From positions 56,181-120,180 of the forward strand of contig BQKZ01000545.1 in assembly GCA_036244855.1 (NCBI GenBank): a stretch of DNA of 64,000 bases, given 5' to 3'. Positions within the stretch are counted from its first letter, which is position 1; each line of letters begins with the position of its first letter. Below, one piece after another: positions 23,928 to 37,969 of the stretch. This stretch comes from Temnopleurus reevesii (lineage: Eukaryota; Echinodermata; Echinoidea; Temnopleuroida; Temnopleuridae). The notes below the pieces were generated by a model that did not search any database, was not told where the DNA came from, and saw only the letters and a list, made by a program, of their open reading frames with translations. A program made the position numbers and the translations under genes.

Positions 23928-25293
23928 NAATAGGACTATCTGATTTTCTTGCCTGGAGCTTACCATGCAAGGTAGTGATAACTTTATGTTATGCAACGCC
24001 CGCTATTGGCTAAAAGTGAATACCCTGGGTTTAAAAATATTTGGGGTGGACAAACGATAATGATTAATCATCACTTGTATTTCAAGGAAAGTAATATATA
24101 AACTAAAGACAGGTGGTTACTATACAAGTAAGTTTGACTGTTTGATTTGATTTTATCTATCACTCTGTTTCTCTCCAAGGATCTTTCATTCTTCTATCTT
24201 TCTATCTTTCAACTATCATTCAATCCATTTGTCATCGGTCCCAGAGCTTGAAGGTGACGGTGAGTCACAATTGCTGAATGTACTCCGCAAACATACCTTG
24301 GCAGGCCACAAAGAGAATTACATCACAACAAAAAGATGGATCATTTGTTGAAATTTAAAACTTTTAAAATGCACCTCTCCCATTTCCTCTTACTCACCAT
24401 TTTGATTTAAAGGAACAAAGGCAAAGTTAGAGGCACTGAAAGCTCATGATTGCCAAGAAACTAACCGTGAGGCCTCATACAAAAGTTTTGAAATGATTCT
24501 ACAATTCTTTTTTATTGTAACTTTGTATTTTCAAGATGGCCCATAAATGAGCTGCCAAATCAATGGCAGCTCTAGGGGTTCGCAAAAGAAAGCAAAATAT
24601 AAGAAGAAAATAAATCATAAATATATCAGAGTATGCATTATAAGACAATCAACAGTGTCAATTCATGCTGTAATAAAGCTTAATTTTTGCTGGGTTTTTA
24701 ATTCTGCTGATTGTTTTACCATAAATTTTTCACTCAATATGAAGTCCATAAAACTTGCATGCTATACCTTTCAAAACATGCTGTCAAATAGATATGTCTG
24801 AATTTCAGTTCATTCGCAAAAATTTATGTGCACTAAAATATTGACCTCAATTGGTACACAATATCTGTTCGGAAGCATTTTGAGGCAATATAGACATTGT
24901 TTTTCTAATATAAACATTGGACTTGGAGGGCACTTTCACATACTGTTCAGTTTACATTGATGCCCAGTAGTGTATGGAAAAATCCTGCAGCCAGAGAATA
25001 GCAATATGCCCCATATTTACGTGGCCTCCCAATAAAACTGTTCTGACCTACCATGTGATTGGAACACTATTGTCAATCCAAACACACACACTGCAGTATA
25101 AATATGATATGAAAATATCTGGCCAAGGGCTCCTTGTATTAAAGGCCCTAGTCAAACTTTGATGATCAAGAAAATCCATATTGAAAGCATTTGTTGAGAC
25201 AATAAGGAAGGAAACCTGTAGAGAATGAGGGCCAAAATATAATCATAACACAAGCAAAAGGAAATTTGAGATATAGTTCTGGAGCATAATAGA

Positions 25294-25306
25294 CCCCCCC
25301 CCCCCC
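25294..25306 (+). repeat. Poly-C run
   Basis: 13 consecutive C. Confidence 0.9.
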
Positions 25307-28300
25307 ATAAATTTAGAAAAGTACATCATTTGTGTACTTTTATACTTATGCATGCTTTTACATAAATTTGTCAATACAGTGTATGTAAGCCCGTTACGCA
25401 TCAAATATCTCATCCCGACAATTGTCCATCCATACCTTTAACCGTAATGCACTTTTGATACCTGCAATATGCATGCAATGGACCTCCGTAATTTGTAGAT
25501 TCATCGAGTAAGGCCTAGCCATTACAAATCATTGGTTGTTATTGCCAATCATAACACTGGCATATCTCTAAGGTCTACCAATACAGGAGACACTGGAGAC
25601 ATACATCTGTCCAACAGAGGGGGTCAAAATTAATTGGATGCTTCGGATGTCTCATAGTTGTTGGTCAAATCTGTTTTAGATTGCAGGAAGGCCATCAAAA
25701 AATATCAGAAAACCAGAAGCCTATACATGTACATGTATGTACAAGTAACTTCTTCAATAGCCTGAATTACTTAATCCATGTTGATAGAAAAAACATTATA
25801 TACATTGAATAAGGAAAACATTATTCAGATGCATTTATAATCCCCAAACACTTATATGTGTAATCTTAGGAGATTTTTTTCTGAAGACAATGACCTACAT
25901 GTAACATAATCTATAACAAAAAATGTTAACCCTTCCAGCCTCCTGGTATAAAATAATGTATTGGTCAACCATTACAGAGTATAGTGAAATCAGAAAATAT
26001 TTGTTAACAACAAAATTTTTATAAATTATGGAAAGATTAAATGCCCAATGGAACAAAACTTTTTGGATGTCAATAACATGCCAAGTTTAGCATGATATGA
26101 CTTAAATTTCCAGCAAAAATGACTTTAAAATGGCTTTGATATCAAATTTAGCCTCGAACACACCTGGTCTGAAATTCAACCAGTAGACAATAATACATCC
26201 CTTTAAGCAATGCATGCTTCCCAGACATTGCAAGAAGTAAACAACCTTCTTCTAAGCCTTTGGGGCGTCTCTGAGTCTAATAAACAGAAACGGCTGCCAG
26301 TGGACTTGCCGCACATTTCTCAACCTCCTTTACTTTGCACATTATATGACATAAGAGTTCTGTTATTATTGATGGGTGGATCTGATATTGAAGTCATTCT
26401 CTGACTTGAAGCGTATTATGATGATCGTCAAAACAGATCCAGAGAGTGGTAGAGGGAGAGGGGAAGAGGAGAGGAGAGATTGAGAGGGGGAAGAGAAGAG
26501 ATTGAGAGGGAGTGGGGATATAGTCAGTATAAAAACATTTTCACATCTAAACCTGATAGCGAGGCATTCAAAATTTGTTGCTAACATATAACTGAAATCA
26601 TTTCATGAGGGTGTGGGGCATAATTTACCCAGCACAATGTAATACATCAATATAATCAAAATTAAATGATTCTCAAGCTATATCAATGTCAGTCAATTTT
26701 CACAGAGTAATTTTCCTTTTTTTACATACATTTTCCAATACCATTTCATACAATGGCTATGAAAACTTTTTGGCATACATGCCTATATGACAGTACATGT
26801 ACACTGGACATATCATTTGTTTTTAATTATTGATGATTTGATTTTAGTCCTGTTTCTGTTAAATTCTATAATTAAATTGTTATTTGTGTACATTGTAAGT
26901 TATGTTTTAAGTCAACCGCTGATCAGGCTACTCTGTATAAATATTCATGAATAAATACGTTGACAAATGTAGAAGGGCATTGATCCCTGTATTGAAAGTT
27001 ACGGCCTTTTGGCGTTTACCAAATATGTTCTATCCGGTTGATAAACAATAATCACGTTATCGCCATTAGAGCCAATACAGGATGGACAGCTGTTCTTAAA
27101 CTATGTCCATCTGGCTTTTACATAATCATAGGATATCCGACCAATTAATCCTCTTCCATAACTCTTATCAATACCTATTTGATAGATTAAAAAAAATGTC
27201 CTTCTTTAAGAATGATAAACGTACATGTAGCTTAATAATTGCCTGTTAACTGATAATGGAAGAGGCCATTCTACAAGGTACCCATGCAAAATGCATGAAA
27301 TATATTGAGTTCACTAAGATGATTCGGGCTTTTGATTGCTAAATAATTTCACTTAATTTTGAAGAGGAATGAAAGAACAAAATACAAATGACATTTCAAG
27401 CAAATAAAGAGACCCCGAAAGTGGCTCTATAGTACAAGGAACGCACAGATTTTTAAAATAGAAATACATGTATTTGTACACATATCATCCATTACTGTAC
27501 ATGTATGTCACATGCCCTTTCCAAATATTGTTTTTCAATTTGCAATCCTCTCAACGGTGATTTTGAATTGAAAAGTCCATATTCACATTGATCAAATTCA
27601 GTTTTCATACATGAAATCTATGAACCTTTCATAAAGATTCACAGCTACCAGCAGAATTCAGATCCGTGATAGATCCTATGCTGCCAGACATGTGAAACAT
27701 AAGACCAACTGACCCAGATAATATCCCCCATTAATGACACGCTACTAGACATGTGTAATGATGTAAAGGGCAATAAAAGCTTGTTCACATCATGGACTGA
27801 TCACTTTTTGACACTTAAAGGTCTAGTTCATATACTGCTTCATCATATTGGTAAAATAGTCTTGTTTGATTTAGGCACAAATCATTTAATCACTTTGAAA
27901 TATATAGGCAAAGACGTTGGACAAAATAAACAACTTCAAATTAAAGCCATTAAAATGGATATTGCACATACAAGAAATTTAATTCCCAGTTATTATGCAA
28001 AGAAATGAAGAACAGATGTGTCGTAAAAGTTTGAATAGGGAGTTGTATAATTTGTCAATTTACTTTGTCCTTTAATCTCAAAATAAAGGTCTGCGCAGCC
28101 ATGAAAGCATACATGCAGTGATTCATGATCCAAAACAAAGCCAATATGGTACCTTGAAACAATTATATATGCATTAGGCATAACAGCATGGCAAACTGTT
28201 ATCAGACTATGTTTTCAAAAAGCAAGAGCAACTACATTTACCTATTTTGAGGGAACAACAAAGAAAAAAATAGCTGCAAATAGGAAAACCTACATTGAGA

Positions 28301-31300
28301 TATCCTGTATTGAATAGCATGTGATACTACAGTAACACAAGTTCAGTATTTCGGTTATGAACAGTATGAACAGATCTTTTCTGTCAGATTGCCATACAAT
28401 CAGCCTCAAACCTAATCAGCAACTGTTTGTCATTGCAGGGGCCCTACATCGAGATTTAAAATGGCATTCTGCCATATACACTGTATCATACACCTCTGTA
28501 GACCAAATGCCCATAATATTCTTAAAGCAACCAGCAACTGATATTATATCACATTCGTATGATAAGTATGGTTACAAGAATGAGGGGGGTTCAAGAGAAA
28601 AACTGAATACAAAATGCAACATCTTCAAAATACAAACTTCAATTGACATAAAGGTCATTTAAATAAGTAAAATACATGTAGCCCTCTAAGGAGTAAAGTT
28701 AAAAATGCCTTTTTAGCATTAATCTTTCCCCAATATGAATGAAATGAGCTATGGATCATTTCTTGGTTTTAAAGGAACCCCATAATTTGGTACGTAGTAA
28801 CATTTTGAAATGAACCCCAAAATTGTTGATTACCATTAGATATATATTTTTTTTTCGCAAACAGACCTGACCTCTACTGTCAGTTTTTCTGCAAAAAAAG
28901 TTTTACAAATATCTTTATTTTATCTACTCTTTTATCTATGTTTGTTGAGCAAATCTTTAAGGCCGGGTAGTTTAATTTCTTTAAGTTTGTTTTCTTTTTC
29001 ATTCATAGTACAGGAATTTCCCTCTTCCTTAGTCCTGTGAATTACACTTCCTGACAAAATAACTTCCACAGAAGAAAACACGAACAAAGGCACTATAAAA
29101 CAAGCTAAATAGGTCTCATTCACCACCAGACAAGTCTACCAACTAATACCTCCTTAAATGGTTTCATGGACCCCAACAAACAACCATTTAGATAGAACAA
29201 CTCCTGTACTATAATGACATAATGTCATAAAATAGATATGAAGAGTGCAAATAGAAGTGACAATTGCTGGGACAATTGTTAAATAGCAGCAAAAGGCACT
29301 TTTACTCTCTTTTTTTTTCTTTTTAAGTTAATAGAGCATGACTTATTTGGTGTGAGATACATGATCATAGCCAGCACTTTTTATATTTAACAAGGTTACA
29401 GAAATATGGATAAATTGTATCCTTTCCCCCTTTTATCATAGATTTACCACAACTTGTATGAATATAGTACACAGCATGATGCCAAATGAAAAAAATTATT
29501 GACCAAGAAATTGACGGGGAAATGAAAGCTGACAGAAGGAAGAGATACAGACAAATCTAGATTGTGTAGTTTCGTATGGGCTTTATTTTACAAGCATTGA
29601 TGTTGGCCTATTACAAAAAAGAAAAAAAATTGACCAAGACTTCCTTTCCACACCTTTCGCTCCTTCTAGATGTCCACGTCCACTCCTCAAACTATCCCAT
29701 TCCTATCCCCTTCCTTTATGCGTAAGGTGATACTTTCCATTTTCATTGGAAACTTTTTATAAATAAAGCACACCATACTTCATGCATTAAATCTTTATAA
29801 ATATAGCCTTTTGAATGAGAAGCTTGACATAAAGATCCAAACATATGTCCATAATAAATTTATATAAGGGAATACAGAAATCCCTCTTTGCAGCCTCTTC
29901 CCCCTTCTTAAACCATCTCCTCCTTCAATAGTAATCATTAACCAAAACTCTTGACAAACCTACAGGTTTCCTATCAGTAATATGAGGTGAAAACCTATCA
30001 CCCTATCCTCTACTTTTTTCCTTTCTCAAAGTATTCTGTATCCCATTCTGTCCAAAATCCCTCTGTCTATCATAAATGATCACAACAAATTATTTATTTA
30101 TTTGGTATTTCGACCATGACAATTATTTTACATATTTTTGTGTAACAAGCTAAAATAATGAATACAATTTAATACATACATGTTGCCTATATTATTTTCA
30201 ACTTGTGATACTGCACATAAAAGATACCTGATAATACAGTGCAAATTGTTCTACTTCTCCATTCATTTGAGGTCTTATTTACCCAAATAGGATTATGAAC
30301 TGTAAGGCAGGAATAAGAAAAAAAAATATAAACAAAAAGCTGATAGAAGGGGATTTGGACAATTCCCCCTTTTTATCTTGAGAAACCACACAGGCTTATA
30401 ACCAGCCATCGAGAATGGAAGAGGAGTTTAAAAGCAGATACGTACATGAAACGAAAGAGCATAGTCACATCCATCTTGGTATCGTCCCATGTAAGAACAC
30501 ACCTCAATGTATATACACAAGGGGATCTTCTGAAGATAGCTGCCCGCCTATGACATCACAATCGGCAGCATTGCTTAATACATCACTGCAAGCTGGTCAA
30601 TAAACCATGAGCTTCGAAGAGTTGGTGTTCCTTTAAGGTTCTATTTCATTACTGATTCATCTATCTTCCTCTCAGAGCAAACACAGTGTCCTCTGGTCTT
30701 CTACAATGGGTTTGACTGTGACATTCCAAGATATTCCAAGATATTCCAGAGAGACAGAGGGATGTTTCATTGGGTTCACAATATGAGAATCTCAATGGTA
30801 AAAGGGAATCTGACTTTCTCTTCCAGCAAAAGAAAACAAAAGTTACCTCAATTCAATACATGGAGTAACAAGAGTAGGTTGGAAGAATCATCTTTTTGTC
30901 AAGTCGGTGATGTTGATGCTTGATAAAGATTCATATCACATTCAAGCAAAGATGATTTGATGATAAACATGTCATAATAATCAATAATTGAGTTGGTTTT
31001 GAGATGCACTCTAATCAGGCTGCAGATGTGACCAAGGATGCCATTAAAATTGTTACCATGGATACCAAGGAATATTGAAGGATGTCATATCGTAAAATGC
31101 ATGGTCAAAAGTATGAATAAAATGGCTCTCACTATTTGAAACGTGAGTTATTCATTTTCCAGTAATTGTCTTTGTTTCTCTACTTTCAATTCCAACAAAA
31201 TCAACAAAAATTGTTAAAATGTATGGACAAAAACAACATTTAACCCTAAGTAGTTGCAAGAGAAGAGATGGATCCAGCTATATTCAAGTCAGAGATTCTT

Positions 31301-33039
31301 CACCGTTGATTAAAAGAAATTTTATTTAATGTCCAAAATTCATATTTTTTTTCAAGTGAACGAGAAAAATGCTCCAACACTTCTGGCTTCCAAAATCCAC
31401 ATGCAAATTGATTTGATGGACAATTATGTTCCCAAGCATGTCACTGGTGACCATGATCTGTCAAATGATCTTGCACAAGTACATGACGACCCATCGGATA
31501 CAAAATGATAAATTTGCTGCTTTTTAACACAATGAAGATCCAAAAATATGACTCAAGATAAATACTTCAAAAGAAAGTTTCAACTTAATCCAAAGCAATG
31601 CAAGTTAAATCTATTGCTTTGTAACAAGCATAAATGCACTGCACAAAGGCAGGTGATTCCTTCTAGAATGGAGCCTAAAACAACTCTGCTTGCACAGTTT
31701 CTTACAGCACTGTACAAATGAACAATAAAACCTCTGGGAAACTTGTCATATTGAAGACAATGAACGAAGGTAACAATAACACACCATGACTTCCATTTCT
31801 GACAAAGAAATCGGGGGCCAGCTCATTTTCGTTCTGGTTTATTTTTCTTCTTCAAACATTCTATGCAGTATTCATTGCTATTTTCTTTGTGTCTCTTGAT
31901 GTATCTCTTGCAGAATTGTAAACCATTTTAGAATATGAACGAGGTCAAAATTAAAATGTGACAAACATAAAAGCTGAATGAAATTGATATAAAAAATGAC
32001 AACGATAACCAAATCTCAGCCATTAACTTGTGATGAATGCCTTGAATACACCTCATGCATATTCCAGAATGGTTTGCATCTCTGCTCTTGATCTATACAT
32101 TCACAATCCCCTCATCCATCCATATGATTATCTATTCATCTATCTATCCTTCTATCTGTTTATATCTCTCTCTTATTCAATCTCTCTAGAACAATCATCA
32201 ATCTTAGGGGTGTTGCAAGAAAGTTGCCATTGATTGCTAATGAACTGCAGATCACTTGCAAGTTTAAAATAAACATTTTTTAATTTGCACAAGATACGCA
32301 TAAAAATGATTTAAATGTGCGCATGCCGATCAATTGTAACTTTCAAGCACCACTCCCTTACTCTATTTCTCTACCATTCTCTCTATCAGCAACATATTAC
32401 ATTGTAAATGTATCTCACTCGCCTTCTTTCATTCACACCTTTCACCCTTTCACTTTTCACTATTTGCACTATTTTCTTTTCCCAAGCCCTCCCTATGATT
32501 TCTTGGTGAATTTCTCCATTCTCTACGAGAAGTGGGACATTTACAGCTTTTTGTGACGTCAGCGGAGGAAAGAGTTTTAACCGGTTTCAAGGGACCCATT
32601 TATCTTGTTTCTGAAGAGTCTTGTAAATGAGCAAGTGTTTGTAGTTCACTGTAATCAGGCTGCCGAAGATCTCAGATGCTAGAGTGAGAGAGAGAGGAAG
32701 TCTGCTGATGAATGAACGAACTAGACCTTTCTTATTTTCTTTTGAATGCATCCCATGATGCAAGGCAGCATTGTGCATTTGCGTCAGATGTGAATTTAAA
32801 AGCCTAAGTGGGAATATGTTTTTGATCTGAATTTCCTTGAAATGCTTTCACGGCAGGGACATTTTCTCACTTCGGCTTTTTAGTTTCGGTCACAAACCCT
32901 TTCTCCGTTCTTTGTCTTTGTATTCTGAACTCATCTCTTGTATCATCCTTCCACTTCCTCAATCTCAAAGCTCCTCTGTCTCTCTGTAATTCTCTAATTC
33001 CTCTCCCCTTCCATTCCCTCCACACTCTGTCTCTATCTC

Positions 33040-33380
33040 CATCTCCTTCTCCTCCTCCATCTCATCTTTCTTTTTCCTTTACTCTTCCTTTCTCTTTCTC
33101 TTTCCTTTTCTCTTTCTATTTCTCTTTCTCTTTCTCATTCTCATTCTCATTCTCAATCTCAATCTCAATCTCAATCTCAATCTCCTTCTCCTCCTTCTCA
33201 TTCTCTTTCTCTTTCTCATTCTCATTCTCATTCTCAATCTCAATCTCAATCTCAATCTCAATCTCAATCTCCTTCTCCTCCTTCTCATTCTCATTCTCAT
33301 TCTCATTCTCATTCTCATTCTCATTCTCATTCTCATTCTCTTACTCTTTCTCTTTCTTTTTCTTTCTCTCTCCCTCCCTT
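33040..33380. repeat. Polypyrimidine hexamer array (TTCTCA)n / (AATCTC)n
   Basis: About 340 bp of C/T-rich sequence in which A occurs mostly once or twice per hexamer. Blocks of TTCTCA, CTCAAT and TTTCTC alternate, with at least two repetitions of the block order. The minus strand reads as an artefactual Arg-Met/Arg-Leu frame. It ends about 190 bp upstream (in plus coordinates) of the MAST microexon. Confidence 0.92.
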
Positions 33381-33574
33381 CCTTATAATGAGTGTCAAGA
33401 TGGCACCAATTCATACAATGCACTCTGTCCAGCCTCGACTATATTTCACATGTATCTTTGAAGTGTATACTGATTTATATCAACATTCTCACAGGTGCAG
33501 TCCTAAAACCATTCAAACAGCATTGAAACGGAAAAAAAATGTGTGATGGTGAAAACGGCAGATATGAAACTTAC

Positions 33575-33603
33575 CTCCCTCTCCTCACGAGTGACAACTC
33601 CTT
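33575..33603 (-). CDS. MAST: MAST kinase 29-nt microexon (KELSLVRRG)
   Basis: A 29-nt minus-strand microexon between acceptor attacag|AAG and donor GGGAG|gtaag. It enters in phase 0 and leaves in phase 2. It encodes KELSLVRRG plus the first two bases of a Ser codon, which is completed by the first base of the exon at 16510 (AG+C). The product KELSLVRRGS corresponds to the conserved KELSLPRRGS of vertebrate MAST proteins. Exact phase joining on both sides and family similarity make this certain despite its size. Skipping it would shift the frame. Confidence 0.88.
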
Positions 33604-36600
33604 CTGTAATTCAAACAGATGAGAAGGAAAAATTGAAATTAATTTTCATAAATATGAGGTAATGTATTGATCAGTAAACTAATTAATGGCATTTCAGGCA
33701 ATGCAAATACACTCTGGTATGAAAACAGAAATGTAAATCTTAACAACCTTTAATTAATTTCTGAAGAATTCACTAATTATTGAGAGCAATTAATCCAGAA
33801 ATGTAGAATTTATTGCAAAACAAGATGTGTCTCTTGTGCAATAAATATTCTGTAAAATTATTATTTTACACGTGACAAAAAATGTTTGTATCATTCTTTT
33901 TAAAAAATGGAAGTTTTCAGAATTTGAATCATATGAACAATCCCCAGGATTGTCTTTCAGAGAGTAATACTCTAAAATGATGTCATAGCCAGAAATAATT
34001 GTACACTTGTCTTCAAAACAATAACTCTTGCACCTAGAATGTCACAATAGGAAATGAAAGGGTCAGAGACAGGTCACAGAATTTGAAAAACACATTAAAT
34101 AAATATTTCAAAATACAAGTTAAAGCCAATGTAATCAGTGCTTTAACAAAAACCCTGATGATAGGAAAGAACATATCCTGAGGATTTCCTCTGTGTGATA
34201 GCATGGGAAGTATTGCAATGTATAGTGATAACATGGGGAAGTTGTTATACTATGTTTCATAATAGGTTTCAATGATATGATTTTCTATCATTCATTTGTT
34301 CATTTGCTGGAGTCATCAAATCTAGGGTACTGTTTAGAAGGTTGTAAAAGGAATGCAGGGATGAATGGGGACAAAACTTACACATGTACAGTCTGTTTCG
34401 GTCTGTGATCACTCCACCCTCTCATAAATGACACTTTTTGTGTATTTTTCACCCAGATTTAAATGATCCCAAACAAGGATCATTTCAGTGATCTCATAAA
34501 AATGGGATTCTTTACTTCCTTAAGTTTTGTCCTTGTTCACACCAGTACCCATTCATCCCTCAACCTGTTTAAGGCATGCAAATCAACCATGTTGGTCGGA
34601 TTTGATTGATAGAAGACATGAAAAATAAGACAAAAAGTCATGAAATGCTTTCTTGATATGATACACCAGTAATTTGTATGACCCATCCTATCAAGTGCGT
34701 CATGGTTGGGTCATTCACATCAATTTCGTGATGACAATTGAAGTCATAGAGCTCACTATGTACATTACAATATTAAAAGTACAATGTATGTGTAGTGCGT
34801 CAGTCACTTTATGTCAGTCACTATACCTTGGTGTGTCCATATCATATGCTTATATTTTACAGACCCCTTACAAGGTGTGTCTCTAATTTTCCACAAATGG
34901 ACAGTCATTCATAAGACACACAAGTGTGTTATGGTATAGGGAATTACAATTTATTAGACATTTATGACTCACCATGACCGGGGTCATAGGGTGAGTCTGT
35001 CACAAGACAGGTGTATATAGTACTAATGAGCAATGAACAGGTGAAAAACCAGAAAGAAACATAGATAGATACATTGACATACCAAATAACAAAGATGGGT
35101 TCACATGAACTGGGATGCGTAACTTGCACAAGACAGAAACAAATGGACACATAAAACAAATATTGATACTTGACTTGACAGCAAGACAGACAAATAATTA
35201 CATAATGATATACTAGGAAAGACTGCTGTACTAGGAAAGACAGATACATGTATACCGCATACAGTAACAGTAGTATTATCAATAATTCAGTTAAAACTTC
35301 TGACACTGGAAAAAAGGTATGGAGAGATGTATGTAGCAAGGCAAAATAACCCTAACTGTCCCCAAAGGAAAGTTGAGCATGTTATGAAAGAAAAAAATGC
35401 TTGGATGGCTTCAGATCTGCCTGAAATAAAGTCTTTGTCTAATTACAGATAGTGGAAAGCAGTTCAAAACTGCACAATTCCATAAAAATGTAGAATATTA
35501 CTTCTTGGAAGACTGAAAATACTTTAAAGCAGATGGCCTCGTGTAAGGAAAGGTGGAAAGACATGAGACTGTTTAGTTTACATTGACATTGATAAAAGAG
35601 TTATCATCCCTATAAATCATGTTCCTTATGATACGAACACAGCCAGCCATGGTTGCGTCTCAATGCTCACATTAGTGTCATTGATGATAAGATAAACACA
35701 GGCCAAGGAAACATGGAAAGATATATATGTAAGCTTCGCACACCAGAACCATCAATTTTCTGGATAGAAAGAAGTATTACACTCAGCTATCATACAATTT
35801 AATGTCAAATTGCTGAAGTATTTGATTTGTGTATGAAAGTGTGTAATTAAAATGTATGCTGAAAATCTAAACTGAATTCACTATTCATTTTGGTGTGGCA
35901 GAAAGAGAAACATAGACATTTAATTGGCTAAAAGAGGGAATAATTCATAAAGTCATATTACGTAGAAGGTTGTAATAATACAATTATACAAGGTGAAAAC
36001 AATACCAAAATGGCAATGTAAACTTACCATTGGACAAATTATGAATTGAGATTAACAGAGTGAAAGTTTAAGTTTAAGACATTACACAAGGAACATCAAA
36101 ACAATTCATCAGAATTTTTGATCTATGATGATAAATAATTGGACAATCGTCAAAAAGAATGATGAAGAGTTCTAAGCAAAACATGCAAAAAATGACAATA
36201 AAAATGGAAGTCAGGATGATATTGCAAAGTTTCTCATCTATAGATAAATGATAAAATTCGTCATAAATTCCCACTTTCTCATACATTTTTTCACGTCTCT
36301 GACCATCTGGATCGAGGCTCTAAATATTAATCCTGAAAAATTGCTCAATGAATGTTCTGAAACTGAGTGTGAGTGATGGTTTCATAATGTTGTGAACTGA
36401 AATTTGTATGATTTGTGTATGCTCCAAATGGAACACGATGGTGAATCATGGAATGATCAAAACATAGGAATGATGGAAAATCAAATAAATACTAACCAAA
36501 ACATGATGTGGTGGGGGAAACGAATATCTTTTCATTCCCTTGCAGAAAAATAAAAGGTTTTGATCAATGTAAATGAAAGAAGTTTTCAGTTTAAGAAATT

Positions 36601-37654
36601 ATATGATTTTTATTTTTCACTGAGCTTTCTTGTTAGCATTTAAGAACTAATAAAATTTCCTATTATTTCTTTGATTCTTGGACATTGATCAGAACTGGCT
36701 TGTCTCTGTAAGTTCATAAAATTAAATTCAGTTGTACCTTTTTATGCTGAGAAATGTTACACATTACATTTCTATTCTAAGACATATAACGAGGACATGT
36801 TTGAGTCTAAGAACAAAAGGAAATAAAATAAACTAGAGTTACATAAAAACAATTTAAATGACAATAATGGCACAATACACATTAGCTACACATTAGTTGC
36901 TATGCAAAAGAGCGCTTCTGTGGAATGTCCAAAATGCATGATGCCATGCTTCTCATACTGGATTTCCATGCAGTATTTTTGCAAAAATGATAAATATTTT
37001 TGGTGCAATGTTTGAAAATTATTTATGAAAGAAAAATAATCTTAAAAAGTAAAAATGTATAAAATCAATAGAAAATATAATAGCAGAACTCTAAGAGGCC
37101 ACTGTGTACGCAAACAGAATCAACTGAAAGCTACAATGATGAATTTCTAAACTTAACATCAAAATTATCATCAGCCAAATCCGAGTAAGTGTCACAGAAG
37201 TCACATCAAGAGATTGTAATCCCTGAGGAATATTGATTATTGAGCATAATTTGTTTCAATTTTCAAGTACAATGATTAAAATTAAAAAAAAACCAATTGT
37301 TCTTAAATCAATACTTCAAGACCAAAGGCGGTTTAGCTCATAGATGCGTATTTTATATGTTCTTTAAACACATACATTGTTCTTGACAACCAGAAAGCTT
37401 GCCTGAGGTTTGTCCCACATAGCAACAAGCAATGTAGGCAAATTGGATTTCACACATTACTAACTGGTCTATGGAATACCAAGTAACTACAGTCGTTGGT
37501 AAGGAACATGCATGAATTTGCATGTAAACTGGGGTTTTTTTCATGTGACTTATGTGACATTGACACGGAATGGCTGTCTTATAAATCTACTAATCTATAA
37601 TGAATCGCAGAAACAGCATTCTTAGAATTTACCAAAAATCCTGTGACTACTTAC
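33604..37654. other. MAST intron, about 4 kb
   Basis: Intron between the SAPSL exon and the microexon. It contains a small inverted repeat at 34967-34996 and otherwise AT-rich sequence. I see no gene. Confidence 0.75.
34967..34996. repeat. Short near-palindrome (ACTCACCATGACC / GGTCATAGGGTGAGT)
   Basis: 13-15 nt arms with a 2-nt centre and a 2-nt bulge, able to form a cruciform or RNA hairpin. No relation to a gene is evident. Confidence 0.7.
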
Positions 37655-37969
37655 CAAACTGGCAGACAGTGAAGGAGCCGACTGACCAAGCAAAGGCCTC
37701 ATCCTAGTCAGATTACTGCCAGAGTCACCTCCTAACATCAAAGCATTCGTCGTACTCGACTGATACCCAGTGGAACCCCCTACGCTCAAATGGAACGGCC
37801 CCATCATTGCTGCTCCGAGGCTACCGCGACGAACATAGCGACTCTCATCGATGGATAGAGGGCGGGCTAGCTTGAAACCGCGGGGCAGGGATGTAGCAAA
37901 TCCAGCGCTTTTTGGTACCTTGGGGCTCTGTGAGTCTAGGGTTAGTCTTTCACAGTCATCACAGTCAGA
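37655..37969 (-). CDS. MAST: MAST kinase exon: N-terminal Ser-rich region with SAPSL motif
   Basis: This is a 315-nt (105-codon) minus-strand exon, phase 0 at both ends, with acceptor ccccag|TCT and donor TTG|gtaagt. It encodes a Ser/Gly-rich, probably disordered segment. The C-terminal part, SNLTRMRPLLGQSAPSLSAS, matches the pattern of vertebrate MAST2/MAST4 N-terminal regions (SNL.RMR..LGQSAPSL.A.L), which directly precede the KELSL-RRGS segment. The next exon here (33575-33603) starts with exactly that segment. The exon also holds a basophilic-kinase-like site, VRRGSLG. The family assignment is firm; the role of this region (regulatory phosphorylation or partner binding) is only inferred. 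Confidence 0.88.

Larger units (their letters stand above)
16511..33574. other. MAST intron, about 17 kb
   Basis: The largest intron of the gene here. No further exon was recognised. It contains purine-rich tracts (about 19320-19660, 26430-26520), a CAG-flanked MITE (21155-21320), a degenerate minisatellite (about 21540-22075), a foldback MITE (22130-22259), a tRNA-derived SINE (23652-23927) at a contig joint, a C run (25294-25306), an RFX X-box (18822-18835) and a long pyrimidine hexamer array (about 33040-33380). The remaining stretches look like plain AT-rich intron. Confidence 0.7.

Noticed and set aside
33079..33423. 114-codon Arg-Met/Arg-Leu frame
   Set aside because: Translation of the hexamer array; no real protein.
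34962..35339. 125-codon minus-strand open frame with hydrophobic stretches
   Set aside because: Low-complexity intron sequence, no recognised domain, no splice support.
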